Below, piece by piece: positions 7,853 through 16,115 of a stretch of DNA of 56,302 bases. The stretch spans positions 1 to 56,302 of the forward strand of contig CACBON010000009.1 in NCBI GenBank assembly GCA_902540805.1, written 5' to 3'. The translations under genes and the position numbers were made by a program. The number at the start of each line of letters is the position of its first letter. The stretch's first letter is position 1. Under the pieces are notes generated by a model, which saw only the letters and a list, made by a program, of their open reading frames with translations, did no database searches and was not told the origin of the DNA. Source of the stretch: an uncultured Alphaproteobacteria bacterium (GTDB lineage: Bacteria > Pseudomonadota > Alphaproteobacteria > Methylaequorales > Methylaequoraceae).

Positions 7853-7907
7853 TAAAAAGATAAGAATGTTGTGAGAAAAAAGTAAGACTAAAAGTACAAT
7901 AAAAAAA

Positions 7908-8135
7908 TTATTTATTTTTCTTACCTTTTTTTGAAAAGTCTTTTGTAGATAGTTGGAATAATGCAGCTACAAATATAATAGCAACCACATAGAAAATAAC
8001 GAAACCAACCGAGTTGTCCTGCATTGATTTGTGTAAATCATCTTGTGAACAAAGGACATCCTCTTTAAAAGATTTAAATTCTTTGTCACAAAAGTCGAAA
8101 GTACTATCTTTTTTTATGTTGTTTTGTTCGCCCAA
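7908..8135 (-). CDS. Small single-pass membrane protein, hypothetical
   Basis: A 75-residue protein with an acidic, Asp/Lys-rich N-terminal half containing two Cys (residues 16 and 29), one hydrophobic helix (about 43-62, VGFVIFYVVAIIFVAALF) and a Lys-rich tail, which by the positive-inside rule would face the cytoplasm. No family is recognised. Its start codon is 2 bases after the stop of the DUF6494-like gene, so the two are almost certainly co-translated. Confidence 0.5.
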   Translation of the reverse strand: MGEQNNIKKDSTFDFCDKEFKSFKEDVLCSQDDLHKSMQDNSVGFVIFYVVAIIFVAALFQLSTKDFSKKGKKNK

Positions 8136-8137
8136 TT

Positions 8138-8341
8138 TTAAGTTTCTATTTCACCATCAATAGATTCATTAAGCTCAAGTGTATCTGAGGTTATTGTTGC
8201 TTTAACTTTTATCTTATTGATATCTTTAATTTCACCAGATTTAAATTTATCTCTAATCTTTTCTTCAATTTTTCTTTGAGAAGTAATCCCAACGTTTTTT
8301 AAAAACTTTCTTACAGAAATATTAATTTTTTCATCATCCAT
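8138..8341 (-). CDS. DUF6494-like small protein
   Basis: A 67-residue soluble protein. The pattern ISVRKFLKNVGITSQRKIEE (residues 8-27), followed by a basic helix, two beta-like segments and a final ESIDGEIET, matches my memory of the DUF6494 family, small uncharacterised proteins common in alphaproteobacteria. No enzymatic motif is visible. It sits 44 bases downstream of fbpC and 2 bases upstream of a small membrane protein gene. Family assignment is from recollection of the consensus, not a search. Confidence 0.6.
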   Translation of the reverse strand: MDDEKINISVRKFLKNVGITSQRKIEEKIRDKFKSGEIKDINKIKVKATITSDTLELNESIDGEIET

Positions 8342-8385
8342 AAAAATACAATAATTTTTTAAAAAAAAATGTAAAGAGTTTGTAA

Positions 8386-9462
8386 TTATTTTTTTTCAAA
8401 ACAAACTAAATGATCTATATTAATGGGAGTTTTTATTCCAAACTCCTCATTATTTTCATGTAAATGTTGATGATGAGAATCAACAAGTACAGGGATAAGT
8501 TCTTCTTCAGGAGTTTTTAATGTATAGATAAAATTAGTTCCACGAAACTTCCTATCAACAATTTTTAATTTCAATTGACTTTTATCGTCATGCAGTAAAT
8601 CTTCTGGTTGGATTAATAACTTAACAGTTTTACCCTCATTGAATTGGTTTAAATTTGAACAACCATATTTACCATTTATTATTCCAAGGCTGTTATGTTT
8701 CAGGATTTGTCTATTGATTATTTTGACATTTAGAAGGGTTCCTCTTTTTAAAAAATTTACAACCTCTAGAGAATTTGGAAAGTGATAAATATTATAGGGT
8801 GTATCAAACTGCTTTAGTACGTTGTTTATAATAATACCACACTTATCACCTAAATAAAATGCCTCATTAGGATCATGTGTTACAACAATTGCTGATATTT
8901 TTGTTAATTTTAAAATATCTTTTACAGTTTTTTGTAAATCCTCTTTTAATATTTGATCAATATTCGCAAAGGGTTCATCGAGTAATAAAAGATCAGGGGA
9001 TGAAATTAGTGATCTGGCTAGAGAAACTCTTTGAGCCTCGCCAGAACTAATTTCATGGGGGTACTTTTGTTGAACTTCTTTTAGTTTAAATAAGTCTAAA
9101 AGATCCAATGGAGAATATAAAAATTTTTTTCTATTTTTTCTCTCTAATCCAAGTAAAATATTATGATAGACGTTTTTGTGAGGAAACAAACAATTGTCCT
9201 GAAACGAAAGCGCTATGTTTCTCTTATCTGGACTTATTGACAGGTTATTTGAAGATATAATTTTTCCATTGAGATTAATGGTTCCATATTTTAATTTTTC
9301 AAGGCCAGCAATTGTTCTAAGGATGGTTGTTTTACCTGCACCTGACGGTCCTAGTAAGCATACAATATTTCCCTTCTTTGGAATTGCAAAATTTATATTC
9401 TTTATTTCATGATCATTTCCAGATGAGAATGTTGCGTCGTGAACTTCAAAAAAATTTCCCAT
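8386..9462 (-). CDS. fbpC: Ferric iron ABC transporter ATP-binding protein
   Basis: A 358-residue ABC ATPase energising ferric iron import. Walker A is GPSGAGKT (38-45), the Q-loop FQDNCLFPH is near 87-95, the signature is ISSGEAQ (138-144), Walker B LLLLDEP (158-164) and the switch His is in VTHDPNEA. A C-terminal regulatory domain (about 240-358) of the kind found in FbpC/PotA-type ATPases follows. Gene order fbpA-fbpB-fbpC with gaps of 7 and 13 bases indicates one operon. The signature has SSGE instead of the usual SGGQ, a mild variant seen in this subfamily. Confidence 0.9.
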   Translation of the reverse strand: MGNFFEVHDATFSSGNDHEIKNINFAIPKKGNIVCLLGPSGAGKTTILRTIAGLEKLKYGTINLNGKIISSNNLSISPDKRNIALSFQDNCLFPHKNVYHNILLGLERKNRKKFLYSPLDLLDLFKLKEVQQKYPHEISSGEAQRVSLARSLISSPDLLLLDEPFANIDQILKEDLQKTVKDILKLTKISAIVVTHDPNEAFYLGDKCGIIINNVLKQFDTPYNIYHFPNSLEVVNFLKRGTLLNVKIINRQILKHNSLGIINGKYGCSNLNQFNEGKTVKLLIQPEDLLHDDKSQLKLKIVDRKFRGTNFIYTLKTPEEELIPVLVDSHHQHLHENNEEFGIKTPINIDHLVCFEKK

Positions 9463-9475
9463 TATTTCTTATAAT

Positions 9476-11092
9476 TCATTTATTATCTTGAAAAAAGTAT
9501 TTAAATGAAATTAGAATAAAGATGCTCGCCCAGAAAATTAAAAACATAGACGGTATAGCAGTGGCCTCAATCAAATCTTGAGTTGCAAAGTTATAAGCAC
9601 GGGTTGAGAAAGTTTCAAAATTAAAAGGTCTTAAAATCAAAGTGATTGGGAGTTCTTTAATTATTTCAATAGCAATTAGAATAAAAATAAAAAAAATATT
9701 TTTGTTTAAAATTGGCCAATGAACTTTAGAGAATGTTTTAAATTTACCAAATCCCATTAAATAAGAAGATTCATCTAATGAATAATTTATTTTAAGGAAA
9801 TTAGATTTTATACCATTATAGGCAATTGAGTAAAATCTAAAAAAATAACCCAAAATTAATCCATAAAATGATCCAATGAATATTGTTTTTAAATCAAAAT
9901 TTATGAATGAGCTTACTAACGAAAAAAAACTTATAATAGATACTGAAATAATAATACCAGGAATAGCATAACCAGAAATTGAAAGACTGCTGAAAACACT
10001 TAAAAAACGATTTTTTAAAACTCTATTTCCAAAATTTGTAAAAATTGCGACTGATATTAAAAAAAAGGATGTGAAAAAGATTAGTAAAAAAGTATTTAAA
10101 TTAAGTTTTAAAATTTCAAAGTTTGCTAAATATTCGGGAAATTTTATCGACCAGTACAACATTTGAGAAAAAGGAAAAACAAAGCTAAGGACAAATAAAC
10201 ATAAGCAAAAAGCTGTTGCTAAAAAATTTTTTGTGCCTTTTAAGGCTTGTTTTTTTCTTTTACCTTCATTCTTAAGTGAGTGAAACCTTGAATCTTTTCT
10301 TAAATAACTTTCAACTATAAAAAAAAAGAGCACAAAAATTAAAAGTAAAAGAGATAAAAAGTTAGACGTGTTCAAATCATCAAAAATAAACCACGAGTTG
10401 TATATTTCTGTTGTAAAGGTTGAAACACCAAAGTACGAAACTGTTCCAAAATCTGATAATGTTTCCATAGCCACTAAACTTAGACCTATGAAAATTCCAG
10501 GTCTCGCACAAGGTAAAATAATTTTAAAAAATCTTTGATATGAACTAAAACCTAAACTTTTTCCAAGATCTAAAAGATTTACAGATTGACCTACAAATGA
10601 AGTTCTTGAAAGTAGATAAACATATCCATAAAGTGTAAAAGATAAGGATAATACTGAATTAACTATTGGAGTAAAGTTGGGTAAATATGAGTTAGCATTA
10701 TTTGTATCCCAAATAAGGTTGATGAGTGTGTAACCGCTACCAAAATTCTCAAAAAATGCACTCAATGAATATCCAAAAATATACGGAGGAATTGCGAATG
10801 AGAGAATTAATGAATATTTAAAGAACTTTACTCCAACAAAATTGTAGAAAGTAACTAAGTAAGCAGGAATTACTCCGAAGATAAATGTAAGAAATAAAAC
10901 AAAGAAAAGAATTATTAATGAGTTTTTCGTGTATTCTAAAAATTGTGAATTTTTTAATAATGTGAAGTCAAAGTCAATGATCGAAGAGTTAATAATTATA
11001 GTAAAAAGGGGTATGATTGAAATAATTGATATGCATAATATGATGTAGAAAGAAAGATTTGTTGAGTAAAATGGTTGATTAATTTTTGTCAA
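9476..11092 (-). CDS. fbpB: Ferric iron ABC transporter permease, two-domain fusion
   Basis: A 538-residue inner-membrane protein with about twelve hydrophobic segments, built from two homologous permease halves as in FbpB/SfuB. Coupling motifs appear once per half: near residues 170-205 (LLDLGKSLGFSSYQRFFKIILPCARPGI) and again near 438-462 (SLDESSYLMGFGKFKTFSKVHWPIL). It forms the pore for ferric ions delivered by FbpA. It starts 7 bases after fbpA. A 19-base stretch (10700-10718) is repeated exactly in the hsp20 leader. Confidence 0.9.
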   Translation of the reverse strand: MTKINQPFYSTNLSFYIILCISIISIIPLFTIIINSSIIDFDFTLLKNSQFLEYTKNSLIILFFVLFLTFIFGVIPAYLVTFYNFVGVKFFKYSLILSFAIPPYIFGYSLSAFFENFGSGYTLINLIWDTNNANSYLPNFTPIVNSVLSLSFTLYGYVYLLSRTSFVGQSVNLLDLGKSLGFSSYQRFFKIILPCARPGIFIGLSLVAMETLSDFGTVSYFGVSTFTTEIYNSWFIFDDLNTSNFLSLLLLIFVLFFFIVESYLRKDSRFHSLKNEGKRKKQALKGTKNFLATAFCLCLFVLSFVFPFSQMLYWSIKFPEYLANFEILKLNLNTFLLIFFTSFFLISVAIFTNFGNRVLKNRFLSVFSSLSISGYAIPGIIISVSIISFFSLVSSFINFDLKTIFIGSFYGLILGYFFRFYSIAYNGIKSNFLKINYSLDESSYLMGFGKFKTFSKVHWPILNKNIFFIFILIAIEIIKELPITLILRPFNFETFSTRAYNFATQDLIEATAIPSMFLIFWASIFILISFKYFFQDNK

Positions 11093-11099
11093 AACCTAA

Positions 11100-12113
11100 T
11101 TAATTCCAACCAGCTTCTTGCATTATTTTAAAGGCATCTGTTTGCCATTTTCCATAAGAAGAAACATTTGTAATATTATCTTGTTTAAAGCTACCTCCCA
11201 TTTTGGTTATCAAAGACGGAGGATCTACAGATTCTATCATTGGATACTCAAAAGTATTGTTAACCATGTGTTCTTGAGCTGCGTGGGTAAGTAAAAATTC
11301 AATAAATTTTATTGCATTATCGGGATTAGGTGAATGTTTCAATACTCCAATTCCCGAAATATTCATATGTGTCCCTCTGTTTTGCTGATTTGGAAAAAAT
11401 GGACGAACTTTTTTTGCTGCTTCTTTTTGCTCCTCACCTTTTTTTCCGGATAACATTAAACCATAATAATAGGTATTCGCTATAGCAAGTTTGGACTCAC
11501 CTGAGGCAACTGATAGGATCTGAGCTCTATCATTACCTTTGGGTTGTCTAGAAAAATTTGTAACAAATTTTTTTGTCCAACTTCTAGTGTACTCTAACCC
11601 ATGATTTTCTATCAAGGATGCTATCAGAGACTGGTTGTAAACATTATTTGACTGTCTAATTGCAATATATTTTTTAAACCTTTTGTCTGTGAGATCCTCG
11701 TAACTTAAATTAACCAAATCCTCTGAAGATATTTTTTTTGGGTTGTAGAAAATAATCCTAGCTCTTTTTGTTATTCCAAACCAATAATCAGACCTAAACT
11801 GAGCTGGTATTTTTTTTTCCAAAACTTTTGAACTAATTTTTTTAAAAACTCCATTTTTTTGAGAAGAATAAAGTCTTCCAGCGTCAGCCAAAAAAAACAA
11901 ATCTCCTTTGCAAGATTTTCCTTCCTCTAATATTCTTTTTTCAAGTGGTTTTGCTTTCCCAGATATTATGTTTACATTGATACCTGTTTGTTTGGTGAAG
12001 TCCTTGTAAAGTCTGATATCCGAATCATAATGTCTTGTCGTATATAAATTGATTTCATCTGCATTTATATGGATTGAAAAAAAAAATACTATAAGATAAA
12101 TCAAGAAATTCAT
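11100..12113 (-). CDS. fbpA: Periplasmic ferric iron-binding protein (FbpA/FutA type)
   Basis: A 337-residue periplasmic binding protein. Residues 1-18 form a signal peptide ending HINADE. The mature start NLYTTRHYDSD and the later tyrosine cluster NTYYYG (about residue 215), together with Tyr residues near the N-terminus, match the tyrosine-type iron sites of the FutA/IdiA subgroup. It delivers ferric iron to FbpBC. It is the first gene of fbpABC; a Fur-box-like dyad lies 9 bases before the start codon, so expression is probably iron-repressed. Confidence 0.9.
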   Translation of the reverse strand: MNFLIYLIVFFFSIHINADEINLYTTRHYDSDIRLYKDFTKQTGINVNIISGKAKPLEKRILEEGKSCKGDLFFLADAGRLYSSQKNGVFKKISSKVLEKKIPAQFRSDYWFGITKRARIIFYNPKKISSEDLVNLSYEDLTDKRFKKYIAIRQSNNVYNQSLIASLIENHGLEYTRSWTKKFVTNFSRQPKGNDRAQILSVASGESKLAIANTYYYGLMLSGKKGEEQKEAAKKVRPFFPNQQNRGTHMNISGIGVLKHSPNPDNAIKFIEFLLTHAAQEHMVNNTFEYPMIESVDPPSLITKMGGSFKQDNITNVSSYGKWQTDAFKIMQEAGWN

Positions 12114-12121
12114 ATTAATTT

Positions 12122-12140
12122 GATAATGATTATTATTATC
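12122..12140 (-). promoter_or_regulatory. Fur-box-like operator upstream of fbpA
   Basis: GATAATGATTATTATTATC matches the classical Fur consensus GATAATGATAATCATTATC at 17 of 19 positions by my alignment. It lies 9 bases before the fbpA start codon. A TTGACA -35 hexamer is present on the same (reverse) strand at 12164-12169; no strong -10 is evident, with weak candidates around 12142-12147, so the box would cover the transcription start and early leader. Iron-dependent repression of fbpABC is inferred. Many alphaproteobacteria use RirA/Irr instead, so the repressor identity is open. Confidence 0.6.
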
Positions 12141-12181
12141 TAATTAATATTAAAAGTTTAATATGTCAATAATTTTAGTGC

Positions 12182-12200
12182 AGGGGGAATTTTTCCCCCT
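12182..12200 (-). terminator. Terminator-like hairpin after hsp20
   Basis: AGGGGGAATTTTTCCCCCT forms an 8-bp stem with a 3-base loop, 5 bases after the hsp20 stop codon. It is remarkable for its GC pairs in an AT-rich genome. On the reverse strand it is not followed by a clean T run, so termination may be imperfect or the hairpin may stabilise the mRNA end. It separates hsp20 from the fbpA promoter region. Confidence 0.55.
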
Positions 12201-12205
12201 ACAAT

Positions 12206-12637
12206 CTATTTAATGGTAATCAATTTTGGTTTTTTGTGCTCTGGTATGACTTTTTCTAATTTTATCTTCAACATACCGTCATTTAAGTCTGCACTTTTTA
12301 CTCTTATTTCATCAGATAATGTAAATTTTCTAACAAAATTTCTTTGAGAAATACCTTGATGAATTATATTCTGAGTTTCATTAGCTTTATGATCTTTAAT
12401 CTTTGATCTTACTGTTAATACACCATCAGAAAGTTCAACTTCAATTTGGTCTTTATTAAAGCCTGCCACAGCAATTTCGATGTGGTAATTATAATCATCT
12501 GATTTTATAATATTATAAGGCGGATATCCCGAGGAAGTATTAACTTCCATATCGAAAAGTCTATCAAACAAATCGTCAAAACCCACCGTAAATGGTGTAA
12601 ATCTTTGTTTGTCAATATTTGTAATTGTATTTTGCAT
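12206..12637 (-). CDS. Small heat-shock protein Hsp20 (IbpA type)
   Basis: A 143-residue alpha-crystallin-domain chaperone that holds unfolding proteins in the cytoplasm. N-terminal arm RFTPFTVGFDDLFDRLF (12-28) is typical of proteobacterial Hsp20. The crystallin domain runs about 38-135, with YHIEIAVAGFNKDQIEVELSDG, GVLTVRS and the arm GISQRNFVRKFTLSDEIRV. The start is ATG 12637 with AAAGGAGA 6-8 bases upstream. Upstream is a sigma70-like promoter fully overlapped by a 31-base palindrome; a GC-rich hairpin follows the stop. No CIRCE or RpoH-type promoter is apparent. Confidence 0.92.
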   Translation of the reverse strand: MQNTITNIDKQRFTPFTVGFDDLFDRLFDMEVNTSSGYPPYNIIKSDDYNYHIEIAVAGFNKDQIEVELSDGVLTVRSKIKDHKANETQNIIHQGISQRNFVRKFTLSDEIRVKSADLNDGMLKIKLEKVIPEHKKPKLITIK

Positions 12638-12670
12638 ATTATCTCCTTTATTTAAGCAAGATTATTATTA

Positions 12671-12689
12671 ATTTGTATCCCAAATAAGG
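12671..12689. repeat. 19-bp direct repeat shared with fbpB
   Basis: ATTTGTATCCCAAATAAGG occurs here, in the presumed hsp20 5' leader, and identically at 10700-10718 inside fbpB, same orientation. It encodes part of FbpB at the second site. Whether it means anything is unclear; chance is possible but a 19-base identity including a CCC core is unusual in a window this size. Confidence 0.6.
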
Positions 12690-12701
12690 CAATACACCTA
12701 T

Positions 12702-12738
12702 AATATAGTGTCATATTGACATAATGTCAATATGACAC
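12702..12738 (-). promoter_or_regulatory. hsp20 promoter with tandem-dyad operator
   Basis: On the reverse strand TTGACA (12725-12730), a 17-base spacer and TATATT (12702-12707) form a near-consensus sigma70 promoter with a leader of roughly 58 bases. A perfect palindrome, two 15-base arms around one A, spans 12708-12738 and so covers the -35 and the whole spacer, stopping exactly at the -10. It resolves into four TGTCA half-sites: TGTCA-N3-TGACA-N3-TGTCA-N3-TGACA, i.e. two dyads 16 bases apart. This geometry fits a repressor binding as two dimers. The regulator is unknown; the site is not CIRCE (TTAGCACTC-N9-GAGTGCTAA). Confidence 0.65.
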
Positions 12739-12749
12739 ATAAAAAATTT

Positions 12750-14690
12750 TTAATTATATAGACTGAGGTTATATTTTTTTTGATAAATTCTTAAATTTGA
12801 AAGAACCTTTTGCACATAAAATCTTGTTTCTGTAATCGGAATAGATTCAATCCAATTTACATAACTTATTTCTTTTTTTCTTGGGTCTCCGTACCTTTTA
12901 ATCCAAATTTTCACCCTATTTGGACCTGCATTATAAGCAGCAAGTGCTAATGGTAAAGCATTTTTAAATTTAATCAGCATTTCATTTATGTAAGTTGTAC
13001 CCAGTAAAATATTATATTCAGGATTTGTTGTTAATCTATTTTTGTAGTACTTAATCTTTAAATCTCGTGCTACTTTTTTTGCAGTGAAGGGCATTAATTG
13101 CATTAAACCTCTAGCGCCAGCTGAGCTGTAGGCATTTATTGAAAAGTTACTCTCTTGGTGAATTATTGCGTGAATAAGAGCTATAGTTGGTTTTGAATTT
13201 TCAAATTTTTTAGGGATAAATTCTGTAATTTCTGGATATGAATATTTTACAGATGGAACTTTGAGCTCTTTTGATAATTTACCAACGATATTTTTATTTG
13301 AAAGTTTATAAGCTTTTTCAAGAACATAAAACTTTTCTTCATCAATAGAACATAATTCAAAAACTTTTTCAAAAAACGGATAAGACTTTAAATTACTTTG
13401 TTTTGATTGAATAATGATATTTATTACTTCAATAAGATCTTCATATTTTTCTGGTTTTTTTAAAACGTTTTTTTCTTTTTTTAAATTATAAGTTTCGAGC
13501 TTTAATGCAGCATTTTGTCCATAAAATGAAAACTTATTTTTAGAAGATTCTTTGAGCCACTTAGATATAATCTTTTTGTCAGAATTTTTTTCTATGTTTG
13601 TTAATGCTAACCAGTATGCTGCTTTAGATCTAAAATTATTATCTGAGTTATTGAAAACTTTTTCAAAGTGTCCGATGGCTTTATCGTATAATTTTAAATG
13701 CGAAAGAGAAACCCATCCAGCTAACCATTCCGCTTCTAATCCAGACTGATAAGAAAGTGGAAGGTTGTGATTCTTTAATATTTGATATGCCTTTTTATAC
13801 TTTTTCTTGTTTAATAATCTTCTTACTATTATTCTTGAATTGATCCACCAGTTTCTAACATTTTCAATTTCATTTGGTGGGTTAATTAATAAATCTCCAG
13901 CCGTATCAAGTTTGGCTTTTCTTCTCCATCTCATTCTTTCATAAATAAGCCCAGGATCATTTTTTAATTTTTCTGGAACATCTTTAATTAATGAAGATAC
14001 ATTTCCTACTCGTCTGCTTAGGCCTAATCTAGCTTCGCCAAGCTTTCGGTAATCTCCTCGGATTCGATTCAAAGTTCTTCTTGCTGAAACATTCTTACCT
14101 TCATACATTAGTCTATTAAATCTTTGCCAGTTATCGTTATTATTCCAAAAATTTTTATATTTTTTTATAAAGTATTTTTGCTGAGAATAAGTCAAATTAG
14201 AATTTATCCATATTTCTTTAATTTTTTTTTTTTTATCTGATATCTTTCCGACTTTTATTAAACTTTCGAGGTAATCAATTTTTCCTTTAGATGTTTGGGG
14301 TGGATTATTTTGATACCATTCTATAATTTTTTCGGCTTTAGTTTTACTTTCAATTGATGATTCAATTTTTCTTATTAAAATTTCATTTTTAGGCCAATGT
14401 TTATGATTCTTATAAAAATCAGTTAGGTATTGAAAGTTATGATTACTTCCAGGACGAGTTATATCGAGCCATCTGATATATGAAGATAAATTTTCATTTT
14501 TATAATCGTCTGCTAAAACTATTGCCATCGCCCAGTTTTGTTTTTTTATTTGATCAAAAACATCTTGGTAAGGATAAACTTTTATTTCAGGTCTGGCTTT
14601 TACACTTGGAGGATCAAGAGCATAAGAATTCCAATGGAAAATTAAATTTAAAAAAAAAAAGAGATTAATTCCTAATTTATTTTTAATCAT
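12750..14690 (-). CDS. slt: Soluble lytic murein transglycosylase
   Basis: A 646-residue periplasmic enzyme that cleaves peptidoglycan glycan strands, forming 1,6-anhydromuramyl ends. An N-terminal signal peptide (1-24, ending NSYA) is followed by a long helical superhelix (about 30-490) as in Slt70, and a C-terminal SLT domain. Catalytic Glu513 lies in IIHQESNFS, followed by SSAGARGLMQLMPFTAKKVA and AAYNAGPNRVKIW. Length matches Slt70. It is divergent from dapA; hsp20 lies 112 bases downstream. No other gene appears co-transcribed upstream. Confidence 0.92.
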   Translation of the reverse strand: MIKNKLGINLFFFLNLIFHWNSYALDPPSVKARPEIKVYPYQDVFDQIKKQNWAMAIVLADDYKNENLSSYIRWLDITRPGSNHNFQYLTDFYKNHKHWPKNEILIRKIESSIESKTKAEKIIEWYQNNPPQTSKGKIDYLESLIKVGKISDKKKKIKEIWINSNLTYSQQKYFIKKYKNFWNNNDNWQRFNRLMYEGKNVSARRTLNRIRGDYRKLGEARLGLSRRVGNVSSLIKDVPEKLKNDPGLIYERMRWRRKAKLDTAGDLLINPPNEIENVRNWWINSRIIVRRLLNKKKYKKAYQILKNHNLPLSYQSGLEAEWLAGWVSLSHLKLYDKAIGHFEKVFNNSDNNFRSKAAYWLALTNIEKNSDKKIISKWLKESSKNKFSFYGQNAALKLETYNLKKEKNVLKKPEKYEDLIEVINIIIQSKQSNLKSYPFFEKVFELCSIDEEKFYVLEKAYKLSNKNIVGKLSKELKVPSVKYSYPEITEFIPKKFENSKPTIALIHAIIHQESNFSINAYSSAGARGLMQLMPFTAKKVARDLKIKYYKNRLTTNPEYNILLGTTYINEMLIKFKNALPLALAAYNAGPNRVKIWIKRYGDPRKKEISYVNWIESIPITETRFYVQKVLSNLRIYQKKYNLSLYN

Positions 14691-14736
14691 AAAAACATAT
14701 TATTATTTCCTAGAAAATAATTAACAATAAGAATAT

Positions 14737-14742
14737 TATAAT
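14737..14742 (+). promoter_or_regulatory. Candidate -10 element for dapA
   Basis: A perfect TATAAT lies 26 bases before the dapA start in the 78-base gap between divergent slt and dapA. It sits in the self-complementary stretch AATATTATAATATT (14732-14745). No good -35 is visible at the standard distance, so this is only a candidate. Confidence 0.3.
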
Positions 14743-14768
14743 ATTTTTATTGTCTAATAGAGATCAAA

Positions 14769-15656
14769 ATGATATTCAAAGGTTCAATTCCAGCAGTTAT
14801 AACTCCTTTCACGAAAAATTTAGAGGTTGATTTTGATTCCCTTGCCAAACATGTTGAATTTCTAATTACTGAGGGTTCACATGGTTTAGTTTCTTGTGGA
14901 ACAACTGGTGAGTCTCCAACCCTAAGTTACGAAGAGCATAAAGAAGTAACAAACTTCATAATCAAAAAATCAAAAAATAGAGTCCCTGTGATGGCTGGTT
15001 GTGGCTCAAATTCAACCGCAGAAACAATTGATTTAGTAGAACATGCCAAGAAATCTAAAGCAAATGCAACTTTGTTGGTAACTCCTTATTATAATAAACC
15101 GAGTGACGATGGATTATACAAACACTTCAGTGCAATTGCAAAAAAATGTAGTGACTTTCCAATATATTTATATGACATTCCAGGTAGATCTGTAAAAAAA
15201 ATTTCATCAGACCTTCTTATTAAATTATCTAAGATAAGAAATATAATTGGAGTTAAAGATGCAACCTCAGATTTAGCTGCGCCAATGAATGTAATTCAAA
15301 ATTGTGGAAAAAAATTCATTCAATTATCAGGAGAAGATGCTACCTTTCTAGCTTTTTTAATCAATGGAGGTGTAGGTTGTATATCTGTAACTGCTAATGT
15401 AGCTCCACGTTTATGCTCTCAGATTTATAATTCATGGATAAACAGACAAATTGAAGAATCAATGAGGTTGAATCAACTTTTGTTCATTTTAAATAGGGCG
15501 TTGTTTTTAGAAACAAGTCCATGCCCAGTTAAATATGCTCTCAGCAAACTTAAAAGATGCAAAAATATATTAAGGCTTCCTCTTACGACTGTAACAAAAT
15601 CGACTATGCTTGAGATCGATAAAGCTTTGCGTAGTCTTAATCTAATAAAAAAGTAG
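14769..15656 (+). CDS. dapA: 4-hydroxy-tetrahydrodipicolinate synthase
   Basis: A 295-residue cytoplasmic TIM-barrel lyase condensing pyruvate and aspartate semialdehyde, the first committed step to lysine and diaminopimelate. GTTGESPTLS (about 44-53) is the pyruvate carboxylate site, YDIPGRS (about 136-142) contains the catalytic Tyr, and Lys163 in GVKDAT forms the Schiff base. Full length. smpB starts at the base immediately after the stop codon, and folK overlaps smpB, so dapA heads an operon that probably continues to rpoZ. Confidence 0.96.
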   Translation: MIFKGSIPAVITPFTKNLEVDFDSLAKHVEFLITEGSHGLVSCGTTGESPTLSYEEHKEVTNFIIKKSKNRVPVMAGCGSNSTAETIDLVEHAKKSKANATLLVTPYYNKPSDDGLYKHFSAIAKKCSDFPIYLYDIPGRSVKKISSDLLIKLSKIRNIIGVKDATSDLAAPMNVIQNCGKKFIQLSGEDATFLAFLINGGVGCISVTANVAPRLCSQIYNSWINRQIEESMRLNQLLFILNRALFLETSPCPVKYALSKLKRCKNILRLPLTTVTKSTMLEIDKALRSLNLIKK

Positions 15657-16115
15657 GTGAAAAAATCAAAATCGATAATAGTGCTTAATAGAAAAGCTAA
15701 GTTTAATTATCAAATAATAGATCAGCTAGAAGTGGGCATAGTTCTTACTGGAGCTGAAGTTAAATCAATCAGAAAAGGCGGGGTTTCTTTGGAAAATTCT
15801 TACGCAGTGGATAAGAAAGGTGAATTTTGGATAAACAATCTTTATGTAGACCTTAAGGGTTACGAAAATAGTCCTGATATAGCTAATAATATTAGATCTA
15901 AAAAGCTCTTATTAAACAAAAATGAAATTTACAAAATCAATATGAAGGTTAAACAAAATGGTTTAACTATGATTCCTCTTGATCTTCATTTCAATAACAA
16001 GGGTTTTATAAAGATTCTCCTAGGTATTTCAAAAGGAAGGAAAAAAGCGGATTTAAGAGAATATAAAAAAAAGCAAGATTGGAAAAAAGAAAAAGGTAGA
16101 TTAGAGAAAAAATGA
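15657..16115 (+). CDS. smpB: SsrA-binding protein SmpB
   Basis: A 152-residue RNA-binding protein that delivers tmRNA to stalled ribosomes. Family motifs: LNRKAKFNYQIIDQLEVGIVL near the start, TGAEVKSIRKGGVSLENSYA (about 32-51), and a basic C-terminal tail LREYKKKQDWKKEKGRL that enters the decoding centre. The start is GTG 15657, abutting the dapA stop. The tmRNA gene itself is not in this window. Confidence 0.95.
   Translation: MKKSKSIIVLNRKAKFNYQIIDQLEVGIVLTGAEVKSIRKGGVSLENSYAVDKKGEFWINNLYVDLKGYENSPDIANNIRSKKLLLNKNEIYKINMKVKQNGLTMIPLDLHFNNKGFIKILLGISKGRKKADLREYKKKQDWKKEKGRLEKK

Noticed and set aside
12708-12738. Palindrome as CIRCE element or as slt terminator
   Set aside because: The sequence does not resemble CIRCE, and on the reverse strand no T run follows, while it aligns precisely with promoter hexamers, so an operator is the better reading.
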